Numbered from the stretch's first letter, positions 1-8,390 are shown. The stretch is DNA of 19,858 bases from Ignavibacteriaceae bacterium (GCA_019912505.1 JAIOIM010000176.1:1-19858); one strand, 5' to 3'. Notes: generated by a model from the letters alone, not told the origin. Translations and numbers: made by a program.

Positions 1-51
1 AGTCCCTTTTAATCGTTTTAGTTCCAGTATCCGTTCCGCCTGCCCAATCAT
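1..51 (-). CDS. flhG: FlhG/FleN-like MinD-type ATPase, N-terminal fragment (runs off the left edge)
   Basis: Only the first 17 codons are inside the window. They begin at an ATG (49-51) that overlaps the flhF stop codon as ATGA, so translational coupling is likely. The visible peptide starts M-I-G-Q-A-E-R-I-L and is predicted to be helical. FlhG proteins begin with a short helix carrying a D-Q-A-x-x-L-R type motif, which stimulates the GTPase of FlhF, and flhG normally follows flhF. The Gln-Ala and hydrophobic pattern fits that motif, with Gly in place of Asp. The P-loop ATPase domain would lie outside the window, so the call rests on position and this short motif. Confidence 0.7.
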   Translation of the reverse strand, partial: MIGQAERILELKRLKGT

Positions 52-1175
52 TTTGTCATCTTTCCGCGATAAATCATATTGGCAATAAATTCAGAGTCGG
101 CGGAAATAATATCATCGGGTATTACCTGTCCGTTTGTTAAAAACATAACCGGCACATCATAATTGAATACAAGGTTTAACATATTGCCATAAGAAACCGC
201 CTCGTCAACTTTTGTAAACATAACCGATTTGTAATTAAATACTTTGAACTTTTCGGCAACATCAATAAGGTTACGTGTAGAACTTGTTGAGCTTAACACA
301 AGATGTGTTTCCGATACGCCGCCTGCGGTTAAAAACATTTTTGTTTCCTTCAAATGCTCGGTGCTGTTCTGGCTCCGTCCGGCAGTATCGATAAATATAA
401 TATCTTTCTTTTTAAACTTGTTTAATAACCCCGGCATCTCCTTTGGTTCGTACGCAACGAGCATATCAGTATTGCTTATTTCGCTGAATATACGAAGCTG
501 GTCAAGCGCTCCGAGGCGGTAAGTGTCAATTGAAATTAAACCGATGTTGAGATTGTGAAGTATTTTTGAAATGACAGCAAGTTTTGCTATGCAGGTTGTT
601 TTGCCTACTCCGGTGGGACCCACAAGTGAAACAACTTTTGGTTCTTTTTGTTTTTTTAATTCAAACTGATATGTGGGAATCATAGCGGCTATGCTCGATA
701 CCAAATAACTGTCGATGTTTTCTGTTGTTAAAAAACTTTTATATTTTTTTAATTGTGCAACAATGGCGTTTATCGTCGACTTTTGGATTTCCCTAAACTG
801 CAGAGTTTCAACTATTTCTTTTAGTTCTGTATTTAGAGATGGCTTATTCTTTTTTATTGCTTCAAGAATTTGTCTTTTTTTGTCATCGTGTACCAGCTCT
901 GGTTTTTTATAAATTTTTTCGTTCAACTTTTTTAATTCTGCAAGATAGTCGCTTCCGCTTTCATCCGTTACAAACTTTGCTCTCAGTCCCGGCTCGGTAA
1001 CAGAACTCAATTTATCATCTATACCCGCTGAAATTTCAAACATTCTTTGAACACCAAAACGCTGGTCTCCCTCAATAATTCGGGTTCCGAGAATAATTGC
1101 GTCCCCGCCGAGTTCTTCTTTCATTTTTACGGTTGCTTCTTTTAACGTGGCTGCAACATATTTTTTAATTTGCAA
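48..1175 (-). CDS. flhF: Flagellar biosynthesis SRP-type GTPase FlhF
   Basis: FlhF is a GTPase of the signal-recognition-particle family (with Ffh and FtsY). It directs where, and with FlhG how many, flagella are assembled. The 375-residue protein has the usual short N-terminal segment (residues 1-35, typical FlhF opening), a charged middle region, and the NG GTPase domain. Visible motifs are the P-loop G-P-T-G-V-G-K-T-T (186-194), D-T-Y-R (217-220), D-T-A-G-R-S (263-268), T-K-V-D-E (321-325) and L-T-N-G-Q (346-350). The start is TTG at 1173-1175, preceded by an AGAGGTGG ribosome site. No ATG lies in a sensible place, and this start gives the canonical N-terminus. The gene overlaps the end of flhA by 11 bases and the start of flhG by 4, so it is part of the flagellar operon. 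All GTPase motifs are intact. Confidence 0.97.
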   Translation of the reverse strand: MQIKKYVAATLKEATVKMKEELGGDAIILGTRIIEGDQRFGVQRMFEISAGIDDKLSSVTEPGLRAKFVTDESGSDYLAELKKLNEKIYKKPELVHDDKKRQILEAIKKNKPSLNTELKEIVETLQFREIQKSTINAIVAQLKKYKSFLTTENIDSYLVSSIAAMIPTYQFELKKQKEPKVVSLVGPTGVGKTTCIAKLAVISKILHNLNIGLISIDTYRLGALDQLRIFSEISNTDMLVAYEPKEMPGLLNKFKKKDIIFIDTAGRSQNSTEHLKETKMFLTAGGVSETHLVLSSTSSTRNLIDVAEKFKVFNYKSVMFTKVDEAVSYGNMLNLVFNYDVPVMFLTNGQVIPDDIISADSEFIANMIYRGKMTK

Positions 1176-3213
1176 TTGCCACCTCTATTTTATCGATAAA
1201 CTCAATTTCCACGTTAGAGGGAAGTTCGGTATAAGATAAGACCACCACATCCGGGAAACTGGAGTTTATTAATTTGAAGAAGTATGGACGAATAGTTGCA
1301 GATGTGATAAGTACCGGCGGATAACCGAGCAGTTTAAATTTCTCTGAGTTTTCAGTCAAACTTTTATACATCTCACGCAAAACTGTTGGACTCAAACCAA
1401 GTGTGCCTGTGGCTTCCTTCTGATTTTGAAGCGAACGAGAAATCATACTCTCTACATTTTCACCAAGAGCCACCGCACGTATAATGCTGTTCGAGTCTTT
1501 ATATAAAGCTGAAATTGTATCACCTATTGAGTGACGTACGTATTCGGTTAAAACATCAACATTTTTTGTAACTTTTGAGTAATCAATTAACGCTTCTAAT
1601 ATTTGAACAAGATCCTTAATGGGAATAAACTCGCGTAAAAGATTCTGAAGTACTTTTTGAATTGTACCGAGAGAGAGTGCATCGGTATTTATATCTTCAA
1701 CAACTGCCGGGTACTCTTTCTTTATGTTTTCTAAAAGCTGTTTGGTTGCCTGACGCGAAAGTATTTTGTCAAAATTTTTCTTTAATGTTTCCTGCAAGTG
1801 AGTTGAAAGAACCGAGATTGCATCGACAACTGTAAAACCAAGTATTTCGGCTTTCTCTTTTTCTGACTGTGTAACCCAGAAACTCGGCAAATTGAATGCA
1901 GGGTCGTTTGTGGGTATTCCGCCAATCTGCTCTTTAATATTTCCTGGATTCATTGCCAGGAATCTATCAGTATAAATTTCAAAATTTGCTACAATGTTTC
2001 CCTTTATTTTTATCATATATTCGTTTGGGTCTAATTGCAGGTTATCTCTAACTCTAACCGGAGGAATAAGAACACCAAACTCCAGGGCAATATATTTTCT
2101 TGTTGATGATATTTTCTGGAAAAGGTTGCCTCCTTGTTTTTCATCAACAAGGCTTATCAAACCGTAGCCAATTTCAATCTCAATCGGGTCAACTTGAAGG
2201 TACTGTTCTACTTTTTCTTCTGCCGGTTCTTCCGGAACGTCTTCAATCTCTTTAGGGGCATTCGCTAACTTTTTCTTTTTGCTTGTAACATAAGAACCAA
2301 TACCAAGCGCAACACCAAGAATTGTAAACGGCAAAAACGGCATTCCTGGAACCATTGCAAATAAAATAATAGCACCGGAAACTGTACCGAGAACCCTTGG
2401 ATTACCGAGAAGCTGTGTACGCAACTGGACGTCAAGGGCAGTACCCGCCGCGCTTCTTGTAACAACCAAACCGGCGGCGGTGGAAATTATAAGCGCAGGA
2501 ATTTGGGATACAAGTCCATCGCCTATTGTTAATATAGTATAACTCTGGAGTGCATCGGTAAATGGCAAACCACGCTGCGCTACTCCAATTATGAATCCGC
2601 CGAGTATATTTATAGCGTTAATTAAAAGCCCGGCTATAGCATCGCCTTTTACAAACTTGCTGGCGCCATCCATTGCACCGTAAAACTCCGCTTCGCGCGA
2701 TATTGTAGATCGGCGTAACTTTGCTTCACTTTCTGTTATAAGACCGGTATTAAGATCGGCATCAATCGCCATCTGCTTACCCGGCATTGCATCAAGTGTA
2801 AAGCGCGCGGCTACTTCCGAAATACGACCCGAACCTTTTACTATAACTACAAACTGGATAATTACAAGAATGATAAAAATTATAAACCCTACAACATAGT
2901 TTCCGCCAACTACAAATGAACCGAATGTTTCAATTACATGTCCGGCATAACCATCAAGCAAAATTAAACGGGTTGAACTTATGTTGAGTGCCAGACGAAA
3001 TAGTGTTAAAATTAAAAGAAGTCCGGGGAATACAGAAATATCTAACGGCGACTCGATGTAAAGCGAAACAATAAGAATAAGCAGTGCAACAGAAATATTA
3101 AGTGCAAGTAAAAAGTCGAGGATTAAAGGAGGGAGCGGTATAAGCATGAGCGCAAGCATTATGATTAACCCAAAGGCTAACAGTATATCCGAATTTTTCC
3201 CGAACAGTTTCAA
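1165..3213 (-). CDS. flhA: Flagellar export gate protein FlhA (FHIPEP family)
   Basis: FlhA forms the nonameric ring of the flagellar type III export gate. It couples proton flow to export and docks chaperone-substrate complexes through its cytoplasmic domain. The 682-residue length is normal for the family. The N-terminal half (about 8-310) holds some eight hydrophobic segments. The conserved cytoplasmic loop at about 128-190 contains the family signature around D-A-M-P-G-K-Q-M-A-I-D-A-D-L-N (141-155). A charged linker (about 311-340) leads to the C-terminal domain. The start is TTG (3211-3213), one base after the flhB stop. The next Met (residue 19) would cut into the first membrane segment, so TTG is preferred although the ribosome site is weak (purine-rich AAAGAG region). 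It overlaps flhF by 11 bases. Homologous to SctV of virulence secretion systems, but its neighbours make it flagellar. Confidence 0.97.
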   Translation of the reverse strand: MKLFGKNSDILLAFGLIIMLALMLIPLPPLILDFLLALNISVALLILIVSLYIESPLDISVFPGLLLILTLFRLALNISSTRLILLDGYAGHVIETFGSFVVGGNYVVGFIIFIILVIIQFVVIVKGSGRISEVAARFTLDAMPGKQMAIDADLNTGLITESEAKLRRSTISREAEFYGAMDGASKFVKGDAIAGLLINAINILGGFIIGVAQRGLPFTDALQSYTILTIGDGLVSQIPALIISTAAGLVVTRSAAGTALDVQLRTQLLGNPRVLGTVSGAIILFAMVPGMPFLPFTILGVALGIGSYVTSKKKKLANAPKEIEDVPEEPAEEKVEQYLQVDPIEIEIGYGLISLVDEKQGGNLFQKISSTRKYIALEFGVLIPPVRVRDNLQLDPNEYMIKIKGNIVANFEIYTDRFLAMNPGNIKEQIGGIPTNDPAFNLPSFWVTQSEKEKAEILGFTVVDAISVLSTHLQETLKKNFDKILSRQATKQLLENIKKEYPAVVEDINTDALSLGTIQKVLQNLLREFIPIKDLVQILEALIDYSKVTKNVDVLTEYVRHSIGDTISALYKDSNSIIRAVALGENVESMISRSLQNQKEATGTLGLSPTVLREMYKSLTENSEKFKLLGYPPVLITSATIRPYFFKLINSSFPDVVVLSYTELPSNVEIEFIDKIEVAIAN
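1179..1186 (-). promoter_or_regulatory. Ribosome binding site that sets the TTG start of flhF
   Basis: On the minus strand AGAGGTGG is followed by CAA and then TTG. The GAGG core is 6 bases from the TTG, a normal Shine-Dalgarno spacing. The site lies inside the last codons of flhA and supports the non-ATG start of flhF. Confidence 0.6.
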
Positions 3214-3214
3214 T

Positions 3215-4303
3215 TTATACTATACTCTTTTTTTTCTTCATATTCTTTAATTGGTATATGTATGCCAAAATTTGTGCCACTGCTTTAAATAATGAAGCAG
3301 GAATATCATCCCCTACATCGCAGGTGCGGTAAATTGCCCTGGCTAACTCAACATCTTCATGAATCGGGATGTTGTTTTCAGCCGCAATTTTTTTAATTCT
3401 TTGAGCTAATGAATCCATCCCTTTTGCTACAACCTTTGGCGCCGAGCTTTTTCCGGGTTCATATTTTAATGCAACAGCAAAGTGAGTTGGGTTTGTAATT
3501 ACAACATCTGCCGTGGGAATATCTTTCATCATTCTGCTTCGGGCGGTGGAGTATTGAATTTGCCTAATTTTTGCTTTAATTAACGGATCCCCATCGGTCT
3601 GCTTATTTTCCTCTTTTAACTCCTGTTTTGTCATCATAATCTCTTTCTTATGTTTTTTCCGTTGAAATATCAGATCAACAATGGCTATTGCAGCGTAAAC
3701 AATTGCAATTTTCCAGATGAGAGAGTATGCGGCATCAATCATAAAATTTACGGTCTCGTTTATCGAATAATCAACAAGCTTTGAAGCCCGAACAACTAAA
3801 TCTTCGAGAACGATATACGTAAAAAAACTAATTACTACCAATTTTGTTATTGATTTTGCGAGTTCAACAAACGAACGGGAGGAGAATAAAATATTCTTTA
3901 TCCCTTTCAGAGGATTCAATTTAGAAAACTTTGGCTCAAGTGCTTTACTTGAAAATTTGAACCCAACTTGCGCAATACTAGCCACCAGGCCAATAACAAC
4001 AAGTCCGACTAAAACAGGAGCAAGTGTAAGAACAAAGAAAAAATATGCACTTATTGCGTAGTCGTTTACAAGGGATGTGCTTATTTCAAGTGTGTCGAGT
4101 GAGCTAAAAATAAATTTTGCAAGATATGATATTTGTCCGCTAAGCAGTTGCTGTGTAGCGTATAGCAGAAACATTCCTGTTAAAAATATGGCTAACGAGT
4201 TAATCTCAGTACTTTTTGCAACCTGCCCTTTTTCTCTTGATTCTTTTATCCGCTTGCCGGTTGCCTCTTCGGTTTTTTCCTGACCGTCCTGATTTTCAGC
4301 CAT
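3215..4303 (-). CDS. flhB: Flagellar export switch protein FlhB
   Basis: FlhB is the export-gate subunit that switches substrate specificity from rod/hook to filament proteins after self-cleavage. The 362-residue protein starts with the usual charged N-terminus rich in Glu and Lys (E-K-T-E-E-A-T, 9-15). It has four membrane segments (about 34-54, 88-112, 150-170, 193-213). The cytoplasmic domain contains the autocleavage motif N-P-T-H (271-274), which is cut between Asn and Pro in studied homologues, followed by the conserved A-V-A-L-K-Y. The C-terminal segment around D-V-E-L-A-R-A-I-Y is also family-typical. The ATG overlaps the fliR stop by one base (TAATG), and flhA starts one base after its own stop. 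All key residues for cleavage are present. Confidence 0.97.
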   Translation of the reverse strand: MAENQDGQEKTEEATGKRIKESREKGQVAKSTEINSLAIFLTGMFLLYATQQLLSGQISYLAKFIFSSLDTLEISTSLVNDYAISAYFFFVLTLAPVLVGLVVIGLVASIAQVGFKFSSKALEPKFSKLNPLKGIKNILFSSRSFVELAKSITKLVVISFFTYIVLEDLVVRASKLVDYSINETVNFMIDAAYSLIWKIAIVYAAIAIVDLIFQRKKHKKEIMMTKQELKEENKQTDGDPLIKAKIRQIQYSTARSRMMKDIPTADVVITNPTHFAVALKYEPGKSSAPKVVAKGMDSLAQRIKKIAAENNIPIHEDVELARAIYRTCDVGDDIPASLFKAVAQILAYIYQLKNMKKKKSIV

Positions 4304-5079
4304 TACTTACTCATTGCCTTTATCAAATTATACAAACTATCTTCATAACCTTGCAGCAGACTTTTAATTACATAAATATAAATTGGCACTACTGAAGCTA
4401 ACAATACAAATCCGATACCAAGTTTTAGCGGCTGGGTTACAAAAAATATTTGCATCTGCGGTATAGCCCTTGCTGTTATACCTTCGGCAATATGGATTAG
4501 AAAAAACGAGACAAGAAGGGGTGAAGCAATTTTTACGGCTATTACAAAAACTCCGGCTGAATATTTTATAAGCAACTCCATAGTGGCGCCGTTTACGGTA
4601 AATTTGCCCAGGGGTATTAAATCAAACGAGGAGACCAATCCCCTAATTATATAATGATGACCGTTTATAAGGAACAAAATTAAAATAGCGGCAAAATAAA
4701 TAACTTCACCAATAACATTATTTTCGGTTTCTTCCATCGGATTAAATACCTGAGCCATAACTAACCCCATATCAAACCCTATAAGTGTGCCGGAGAAAGA
4801 AATACCATAAAAAACAAAGTGCAGCATAAAGCCCATTATAAGCCCGGTTATTACTTCCTTTATGCCGAAAACCGCGAGCGACCATAAACTAATAGGAACA
4901 TTATATGCCGATTTATCGATGGTTAAAAAAATTATATACGAGAGGACTAATGAAATGGCAAGCTTTGTAACAACAGGTATTGAAACATGCCCGATAACAG
5001 GCGCAGCAATAAACGCAGAAAAAACCCGGAGAAATATGAAAAGAACTATAACAAAATCAACTACAAAAATGTCCGTCAT
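4303..5079 (-). CDS. fliR: Flagellar export gate protein FliR
   Basis: FliR is one of the three proteins (FliP, FliQ, FliR) that form the helical export-gate pore at the base of the flagellum, with one FliR per complex. The 258-residue protein is strongly hydrophobic, with about six predicted membrane helices, which is the usual size and layout for the FliR/SpaR/YscT family. The region R-V-F-S-A-F-I-A-A-P-V-I-G near residues 18-30 and the F-D-M-G-L-V-M-A-Q-V-F-N-P stretch near 102-114 match recurring FliR patterns. The ATG at 5077-5079 overlaps the fliQ stop as ATGA, and its own stop overlaps the flhB start by one base. The order P-Q-R-flhB-flhA is the common one. Confidence 0.96.
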   Translation of the reverse strand: MTDIFVVDFVIVLFIFLRVFSAFIAAPVIGHVSIPVVTKLAISLVLSYIIFLTIDKSAYNVPISLWSLAVFGIKEVITGLIMGFMLHFVFYGISFSGTLIGFDMGLVMAQVFNPMEETENNVIGEVIYFAAILILFLINGHHYIIRGLVSSFDLIPLGKFTVNGATMELLIKYSAGVFVIAVKIASPLLVSFFLIHIAEGITARAIPQMQIFFVTQPLKLGIGFVLLASVVPIYIYVIKSLLQGYEDSLYNLIKAMSK

Positions 5080-5345
5080 TTTATTACAGTAATAAACGTA
5101 GTAAAATATTTTATTGTTATCGCAATCATTTTATCCATAATCCACGGTAACAAAAAAATAATTGCAAGAGCTGTAATCAAAATTTTCGGAACGAATGTAA
5201 GCGTCATTTCCTGAATTGATGTTGCAGCCTGAAATATGGAAATAATAATACCAATAATTAGAGAAACACCGAGTATCGGCAGCAAAATAACAAACACCGT
5301 AAAGAAAACTTCCTTTAAAAGTTCTATAACTAATTCTTCGGTCAT
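5076..5345 (-). CDS. fliQ: Flagellar export gate protein FliQ
   Basis: FliQ is a small two-helix hairpin protein; several copies wrap the FliP/FliR core of the export gate. The chosen start gives 89 residues (M-T-E-E-L-V), which is the standard FliQ length, with membrane helices at about 13-38 and 52-75 and the family-typical I-Q-E-M-T-L-T-F-V-P-K-I between them. The frame stays open to 5387, but that extension overlaps fliP by 14 codons. An AGGAG at 5355-5359 sits 9 bases before the ATG at 5345, and this decides the start. The ATG overlaps the fliP stop by one base (TGATG), and the stop overlaps the fliR start by four. Confidence 0.96.
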   Translation of the reverse strand: MTEELVIELLKEVFFTVFVILLPILGVSLIIGIIISIFQAATSIQEMTLTFVPKILITALAIIFLLPWIMDKMIAITIKYFTTFITVIK

Positions 5346-6109
5346 CAGGCAAAACTCCTTACGAGCGAACCAACAATTAAATTCCACCCGTCAACAAGAA
5401 TAAACAAAAGTATTTTAAACGGCAGCGATACAAGCATTGGCGGAAGCATCATCATGCCCATAGACATCAAGATGCTCGAAACAATCATATCAACCATTAG
5501 AAACGGTATAAAAAGGAAAAACCCAATTATAAAACCAGCGCGCATTTCGCTCAAAGCAAATGAAGGAACAAGTATGAATGTCGGTACTTCCTGACGGTTG
5601 TTTGGCTTTTCGAGCGTTGCTAAACCGAGGAACAGCTCAAGGTCTTCATCTCTAACATTCTTAAACATAAATTGTCTTATCGGTTCAATTCCTTTGGAGT
5701 ATGCTGAATCTACGCTAATATTACCGTCCATTAAAGGCTTCAAAGCGTCATCGTTTACTTTGCTCCAAGTTGGCGCCATTACAAAAAAAGTAATAAATAA
5801 AGCAACGCCGGCAAGAAGCTGCGATGGGGGCATTGACTGTGTACCGAGCGCTGTTTTTAGAAAATGAAAAACTATTATTATGCGTAGGTAAGATGTTGTC
5901 ATTATCATTATCGATGGTGCGAGTGATAATACCGTCATCAATAACAAAATTTGAAGCGTTACCGAAATATCGCCGGGTGAATCGGCAGTGCCGACATCTA
6001 TACCAATTTTAGGGAACGGAAGTTTTGTTGAGGGTTGCTGCCCTAGTGTTAAATCGGTTAATATTAAAACTGCAAATAATATAAGCCCGATTATCCAATA
6101 CTTTTTCAT
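5345..6109 (-). CDS. fliP: Flagellar export gate protein FliP
   Basis: FliP forms the pentameric core of the export-gate pore. The 254-residue protein has an N-terminal hydrophobic segment that looks like the cleavable signal peptide typical of FliP (residues 1-23, ending L-T-L-G-Q). It is followed by four further membrane segments. The family signature is clear at about 75-115: T-S-Y-L-R-I-I-I-V, then the A-L-G-T-Q-S-M-P-P motif and the F-I-T-F-F-V-M-A-P stretch. The second signature, S-E-M-R-A-G-F-I-I-G-F, appears later. The ATG (6107-6109) overlaps the fliO stop as ATGA, and its stop overlaps the fliQ ATG by one base. Flagellar rather than virulence type by its neighbours. Confidence 0.97.
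   Translation of the reverse strand: MKKYWIIGLILFAVLILTDLTLGQQPSTKLPFPKIGIDVGTADSPGDISVTLQILLLMTVLSLAPSIMIMTTSYLRIIIVFHFLKTALGTQSMPPSQLLAGVALFITFFVMAPTWSKVNDDALKPLMDGNISVDSAYSKGIEPIRQFMFKNVRDEDLELFLGLATLEKPNNRQEVPTFILVPSFALSEMRAGFIIGFFLFIPFLMVDMIVSSILMSMGMMMLPPMLVSLPFKILLFILVDGWNLIVGSLVRSFA
5355..5359 (-). promoter_or_regulatory. Ribosome binding site deciding the fliQ start
   Basis: AGGAG on the minus strand, 9 bases upstream of the ATG at 5343-5345 and inside the 3' end of fliP. It supports the 89-residue FliQ rather than an N-terminally extended product. Confidence 0.6.
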
Positions 6110-6447
6110 TTTAAACCGAGGTTCTTTTTCAAAAGCTCACCGAAATTCGGTTTTGCTTCACCAATATCATCAGGCTCAATTTCAATTGCCGATTCGTCTA
6201 ACTCTTTTAACAAATTTACAGAGCCTTCGCTTATCCCAAGTACTAAAACTTTATTATGCACTTTTACTATTGATACATATTTTTTCGGCATCAACAATTG
6301 TGTGCCGAGAACTTTAATATTTATTCCATGCACTTTTTTTCCGCCAAATGAAAAGGAACGCTTACGCACATACCAAAGAGCACCGTATAACAGCCCGAGA
6401 ATAAATAATAAAGGAATTAATGCCTTAACAACATCAAAAAAACCCAT
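6106..6447 (-). CDS. fliO: Flagellar biosynthesis protein FliO
   Basis: FliO is a small membrane protein that helps assemble the FliP ring and is not part of the finished pore. The family is poorly conserved, so position is important evidence: it lies between fliN and fliP, as usual. The 113-residue protein has one membrane helix (about 8-27, ending G-A-L-W-Y-V-R-K-R). A cytoplasmic domain follows with the typical pattern of a G-T-Q-L-L-M-P-K-K-Y-V-S-I-V-K-V strand pair and V-L-V-L-G-I-S-E-G. The ATG overlaps the fliN stop by one base (TAATG), and the stop overlaps the fliP ATG as ATGA. Confidence 0.9.
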   Translation of the reverse strand: MGFFDVVKALIPLLFILGLLYGALWYVRKRSFSFGGKKVHGINIKVLGTQLLMPKKYVSIVKVHNKVLVLGISEGSVNLLKELDESAIEIEPDDIGEAKPNFGELLKKNLGLK

Positions 6448-6812
6448 TAAATCAACCCCTTCAAGCGGCTGTTAAGTTCGTTAAGATTTGTAATTCTTAT
6501 ACCAAAATGTTTGTCGAGAACCACAACTTCGCCTTCTGCAATTTTTTTATTATTTACATAAATGTCTACCGGATCACTCGCAAGCTTGTCAAGTTCAATT
6601 ACGTATCCACGCTCAAGCTCAAGAACATCTTTTATCTGCATTTGTGTTCTGCCAAGTTCAATATAAACATTAAGCTGAAGGTCTTTTAGCATTTCAAGTT
6701 TGTCATCGCCAAAGCTGTTTCTTTTCTGCGACTCATCTAACTCGGGAAATTCTGCAAGGTCGCCCGTAATTTTAGAGTTGTCTGCTTGGTTTATCATATT
6801 ATCATCTGCCAT
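6447..6812 (-). CDS. fliN: Flagellar motor switch protein FliN
   Basis: FliN builds the lower C-ring of the flagellar motor with FliM and also docks the export ATPase complex. The 121-residue protein has a variable acidic N-terminus (1-40) and one SpoA domain (about 42-118). The conserved pattern is L-N-V-Y-I-E-L-G-R-T, then the V-L-E-L-E-R-G-Y-V-I-E-L-D-K segment, then D-P-V-D-I-Y-V-N and G-E-V-V-V-L-D, then F-G-I-R-I-T-N. This is the short FliN form, without the phosphatase domain of FliY. The ATG is preceded by AGGAG about 5 bases upstream, inside the 35-base gap that separates it from fliM; this is the largest gap in the operon. Confidence 0.96.
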   Translation of the reverse strand: MADDNMINQADNSKITGDLAEFPELDESQKRNSFGDDKLEMLKDLQLNVYIELGRTQMQIKDVLELERGYVIELDKLASDPVDIYVNNKKIAEGEVVVLDKHFGIRITNLNELNSRLKGLI

Positions 6813-6847
6813 ATTAGCTCCTAATCACTCAAGAGGCACAGCCAAAG

Positions 6848-7831
6848 CTATGCTTTATTATTTGTAAAAACTTTTTTTGTAACTTTTATTGCTTTATGTT
6901 TATTAACAAGTCCGGGGCGTCCTTCAAACAGCACACGGCTGTCTACTTTTACCAGCGGATCGTCACTAATTTTTGTTGCAAGTTTTAATATATCGCCAAT
7001 CTGCAAGTCAATTAACTCTTTAAGCGAAATACTTCCTCTACCGAATTCAACGGTTACAGGCAAATATGTTTGCTCAAGGTGCGAGGTTAAAATTTCGCGA
7101 GCCGTGGTGCCGTTGTATTTGCCGGGACGAACTGATGAAAGTTTTTGAGAAGAAAGTTTCGACAGAACCGTATCGAACGCAAATGCGGCAAAACAGAGAT
7201 TCATTAGATAGGATTGTTCGCCTATAAAAATTTCAAAGGAAATAAGCAGCACTGATTCGCTCTGTGATGTTACCTGTGCAAAATCAATATCCGATTCAAA
7301 GCGTTCCACCTTAAAATCGAAATTACCATTTGCCGCCCAGGCTTTACGTAAATCCTGCATAATTCTTTCAACCACTACCTGTAGAACTTTTTGTTCAATT
7401 GGCGTAATTATTTTTGTTTGTTTCTGTCCGGTTCCATTACCGCCAAGCAAGCGGTCAACGAGTGAAAGCGCAAGATCGGCGTTAAGTTCAAGTATACCTT
7501 TAATATCAGTATTTTTTATATCAAATGTATAGAGGCAACCCGGGTTGGCAACCGAAAGCACATACTCGGAATAATAAATCTGGTCGACAGACGCTACATT
7601 GACATTAACAATTGTCTGAAGTTTTGCAACAAGATAAGTACCGAAACTTTCGCAAAAGTTTTCGTGTATGCCGCGGATTGTCCTAAGCTGATTTTTCGAG
7701 ATTCGGTTTGGCAGCCTAAAATCGAAAGGCAGGGCTTCTCTTTCTACTGTAAGGTTGGAAACCTGCTCATCACCGCTTTTAACTTTGTTTAAAAGTTGAT
7801 CTATTTCTTGTTGTGATAGTACTTCTGCCAT
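6848..7831 (-). CDS. fliM: Flagellar motor switch protein FliM
   Basis: FliM forms the middle of the C-ring, binds phosphorylated CheY and sets the direction of rotation. The 327-residue length is normal. The N-terminal CheY-binding peptide is present as E-I-D-Q-L-L (residues 9-14), inside L-S-Q-Q-E-I-D-Q-L-L. The middle domain has the family loop G-G-N-G-T-G (130-135) after V-D-R-L-L. The C-terminal third is a SpoA-like domain (about 250-325) that contacts FliN. The intact CheY-binding peptide suggests that the organism has chemotactic control, although no che gene is in the window. The ATG is one base after the fliL stop. Confidence 0.97.
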   Translation of the reverse strand: MAEVLSQQEIDQLLNKVKSGDEQVSNLTVEREALPFDFRLPNRISKNQLRTIRGIHENFCESFGTYLVAKLQTIVNVNVASVDQIYYSEYVLSVANPGCLYTFDIKNTDIKGILELNADLALSLVDRLLGGNGTGQKQTKIITPIEQKVLQVVVERIMQDLRKAWAANGNFDFKVERFESDIDFAQVTSQSESVLLISFEIFIGEQSYLMNLCFAAFAFDTVLSKLSSQKLSSVRPGKYNGTTAREILTSHLEQTYLPVTVEFGRGSISLKELIDLQIGDILKLATKISDDPLVKVDSRVLFEGRPGLVNKHKAIKVTKKVFTNNKA

Positions 7832-7832
7832 T

Positions 7833-8390
7833 TTATTGAATTATATATTTACTGAAGTAAATGTTGTTTAATTTCAACTTGGGGATGTACCCCATTACTT
7901 TTTTTGAAATCTCAATCTTAAGCGTGTCTTTGTATTCGCTGTCGTTTAACTGCGGCAGTGTTTTGCTTGAGAGTGTAGAAATTATTATATCTTTCACAAG
8001 CACTTCTTTATTTTTCAAATCGGTTTTCTGTTCTTCCGAGTTTAGATCGAACCCGACTGTTGCAAGTAAAATACGTTTACCGTCCGTTTGAGCCGGGTTA
8101 ACTATAATATCCTCAACAGAATAAATAAACCTGCCAAGCTCAACCTCCGGTTTTTTTACAGTATCGGTCGCTACGCCGGTCGAATCACCAACTTCATTTT
8201 GAGCCCCGTTTTCCGAACCGTGCGACTTATTTAAAAGGAAGGTAGCCGTTATAAAGTAAACAGCCACAAGCTGTACTATAAAAAGCGGAAGCCCGATTAT
8301 CAGAACTTTCATGTTCAACCCTTTTTTCTTTTTAGGAATAGGGATTTCGGAGTTTGTTAATTCTTCTAGTTTGTTTTCTTCATTTGCCAT
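7833..8390 (-). CDS. fliL: Flagellar basal-body-associated protein FliL
   Basis: FliL is a single-pass inner-membrane protein that surrounds or supports the stator units and affects motor torque. The 185-residue protein has a cytoplasmic N-terminus with a basic patch (K-K-K-K-G, about 20-24) and one membrane helix (about 28-52). A low-complexity periplasmic linker and the FliL domain (about 85-185) follow. Domain hallmarks are the G-R-F-I-Y-S-V-E-D-I-I-V-N-P opening, L-L-A-T-V-G-F-D-L, and an E-V-L-V-K-D-I-I-I-S-T-L-S-S-K segment. It is the first gene of the flagellar run, with AGGAG 6-8 bases before the ATG. The promoter for the whole operon most likely lies in the 239-base gap upstream, but I could not identify it. 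Confidence 0.94.
   Translation of the reverse strand: MANEENKLEELTNSEIPIPKKKKGLNMKVLIIGLPLFIVQLVAVYFITATFLLNKSHGSENGAQNEVGDSTGVATDTVKKPEVELGRFIYSVEDIIVNPAQTDGKRILLATVGFDLNSEEQKTDLKNKEVLVKDIIISTLSSKTLPQLNDSEYKDTLKIEISKKVMGYIPKLKLNNIYFSKYIIQ

Noticed and set aside
5346..5387. Extended FliQ start at 5387
   Set aside because: It would overlap fliP by 14 codons and exceed the family length; AGGAG at 5355-5359 supports the start at 5345.
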